Source of the DNA: Gramella sp. MT6
GTDB lineage: Bacteria > Bacteroidota > Bacteroidia > Flavobacteriales > Flavobacteriaceae
Direction: 5' to 3'
Assembly: GCF_019357415.1 (NCBI RefSeq)
Contig: NZ_CP048410.1
Span: 3,684,501-3,748,500 of the forward strand
Length of the DNA: 64,000 bases
Of the stretch, positions 62,806-64,000 are shown in pieces (position 1 is the stretch's first letter; the number at the start of each line of letters is the position of its first letter). The notes below the pieces were generated by a model. The model had not been told where the DNA came from. It searched no databases and saw nothing but the letters and a program-made list of their open reading frames with translations. Both the position numbers and the translations under genes were made by a program.

Positions 62806-64000
62806 TTAAGATATTAGTGGTAGTTTAATTATAAAGGTACTTCCTTTTCCTTTTTCGCTCTGTACCGTGATCTCCCCATGATGATCCTCCACGATCTGCC
62901 TTGCATAAGCTAGACCTAAACCATGACCTTTCACATTATGGATATCGCCGGTATGTTCGCGATAAAATTTTTCAAATATTTTTTTCTGAACCAGTTTGTT
63001 CATTCCAACTCCCTGGTCTCTTATTTCACAGTATATATAATTCTTTACGTTCGTTGTATAAATGTCAATTTTCGGCGCATCTTCAGAATACTTGATCGCA
63101 TTATCCAGGATATTCACGATCACATTGGTAAAGTGGTCCTGATTTGCCAGTATAGAAGATCTAAGAGCCCCAAAATGGGTTTGAATATATCCGCCGCGGT
63201 CTTCCACGATAAGTTCCACATGCGTTACCGCATCCAGGACGATGTCATGTAGCTGGTGTCTTTCCTTCTTAAGGTCGAGTTCATTCTTCTCAAGCTTGGA
63301 AATACGCAGCACATTCTCTACCTGGGCATGCATCCTTTTATTCTCATCCCTGATCATTTGCAGATAACGGGATACTTTAGACTGATCTTCAATAACCTTA
63401 GGGTTCTTGATCGCATCCAGTGCCAGGTTGATCGTAGCAATTGGTGTCTTGAACTCGTGGGTCATATTATTTATAAAATCGGTCTTGATCTGTGATATCT
63501 GTCTTTGCTTGATCAACTGTGAAAGTGCACTTGAATATGCGATCACAATGATCAAAGTGAAAATTATTGAAAGACACGCCATTAATATCACCGATGATAA
63601 TACCGCTTCTTTCTTATTAGTAAAATTGACCAGTAACTGATATCCGCTATTTCCTGCCCTGTCCATAAAAAGCGGAACCGCGTAGGTTGCAGGGTGATTA
63701 AGACTAAAATCTTCTGAATGAAGGTTTGTCGCAATGGAATTATTATAAACCCCATACTCAAATTCGGTCTTAAGATCTCTGCTGGCTAATTCTTCCTCTA
63801 ATAATTCTCTAATCGTTTCGTCTGATACTCTTTTATGAACCGGAAGCCTAACTACCAGCTCTGAAATTGCCGAACGCAGGATATCTTTCTCGACTTCCTC
63901 CATCCTGGACATGCGCTCTATATGTTCTATTCGCTGCCTCGCACTTAAATTATCCCCATCCAGCTGGTTATTACGAACAATATCGGTCACCCTTTTATTG
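62806..64000 (-). CDS. Sensor histidine kinase (RprX-like), N-terminus outside the window
   Basis: Reads leftward and stays open to the last base of the window; the visible part has 398 codons. It includes a periplasmic segment, a membrane helix (V-L-S-S-V-I-L-M-A-C-L-S-I-I-F-T-L-I), the phospho-acceptor block M-T-H-E-F-K-T-P-I-A-T-I, the N-box N-I-L-D-N-A-I-K-Y, a G-Q/G-V-G-M box and G-H-G-L-G-L-A-Y-A. The first in-frame Met in view is at 63990 but is unlikely to be the start, since a first membrane helix is missing. Partner of the OmpR-type regulator. Confidence 0.9.
   Translation of the reverse strand, partial: NKRVTDIVRNNQLDGDNLSARQRIEHIERMSRMEEVEKDILRSAISELVVRLPVHKRVSDETIRELLEEELASRDLKTEFEYGVYNNSIATNLHSEDFSLNHPATYAVPLFMDRAGNSGYQLLVNFTNKKEAVLSSVILMACLSIIFTLIIVIAYSSALSQLIKQRQISQIKTDFINNMTHEFKTPIATINLALDAIKNPKVIEDQSKVSRYLQMIRDENKRMHAQVENVLRISKLEKNELDLKKERHQLHDIVLDAVTHVELIVEDRGGYIQTHFGALRSSILANQDHFTNVIVNILDNAIKYSEDAPKIDIYTTNVKNYIYCEIRDQGVGMNKLVQKKIFEKFYREHTGDIHNVKGHGLGLAYARQIVEDHHGEITVQSEKGKGSTFIIKLPLIS

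Overview
The window looks like chromosome of a marine Bacteroidota, most likely a Flavobacteriaceae of the Gramella/Christiangramia type. The grounds are a type IX secretion sorting domain, LytTR/LytS-type two-component systems, an RprX/RprY-like pair, propeller-sensor kinases, AsmA-like giants, AT-rich spacers without strong Shine-Dalgarno sequences, and promoters of the TTG-N19-TAnnTTTG form. The genus is an inference from overall gene style. No similarity search was run, so all family names come from motifs read in the translations.

0-9 kb: end of a FAD-linked oxidase, a hemolysin-III membrane protein, a LytTR regulator directly abutting its LytS-type kinase, a small exported PepSY-like protein, a 54-residue membrane protein, a lipoprotein DNA/RNA endonuclease, and a serine-pathway fusion of a SerB-like phosphatase with SerA-like phosphoglycerate dehydrogenase. 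9-22 kb: a cation-chloride-cotransporter-like permease, a complete tripartite RND efflux operon (outer-membrane factor, adaptor, pump) and sbcD-sbcC behind a clear promoter. 22-42 kb: a UspA pair protein; a probable sulfur module (TsdA-like dihaem cytochrome with two exported DsrE-like proteins); a patatin convergent with an Mla-type lipid transporter (MlaE, MlaF, MlaD); an acyltransferase; an AsmA-like giant; an exported methyltransferase; TonB; and a second LytTR system whose kinase has a periplasmic propeller.

42.07-47.71 kb is the most interesting part: a compact 5.6-kb integrative element inserted in the 3' end of tRNA-Ser(UGA). It has a displaced copy of the tRNA end at its far side, paired arm-type repeats near both ends, a tyrosine integrase, a coupled unknown Cys/His-rich protein, an excisionase-like HTH protein, a rolling-circle (HUH, Rep_1-like) initiator and an FkbM methyltransferase as probable cargo. 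The int/xis/rep set recalls the integrative-replicative elements of actinomycetes, but no transfer gene is visible.

48-64 kb: an M28 peptidase lipoprotein, then pcm divergent from a Gfo/Idh/MocA oxidoreductase across a 13-bp inverted repeat. A co-directional run of housekeeping genes follows (3-hydroxyacyl-CoA dehydrogenase, DUF1015, YggS, an exonuclease/GIY-YIG fusion, a voltage-gated potassium channel with a zinc ribbon, miaA). Convergent to it is a 1547-residue type IX-secreted protein with near-identical tandem repeats. The window ends in an OmpR-type regulator and its histidine kinase, which runs off the edge.
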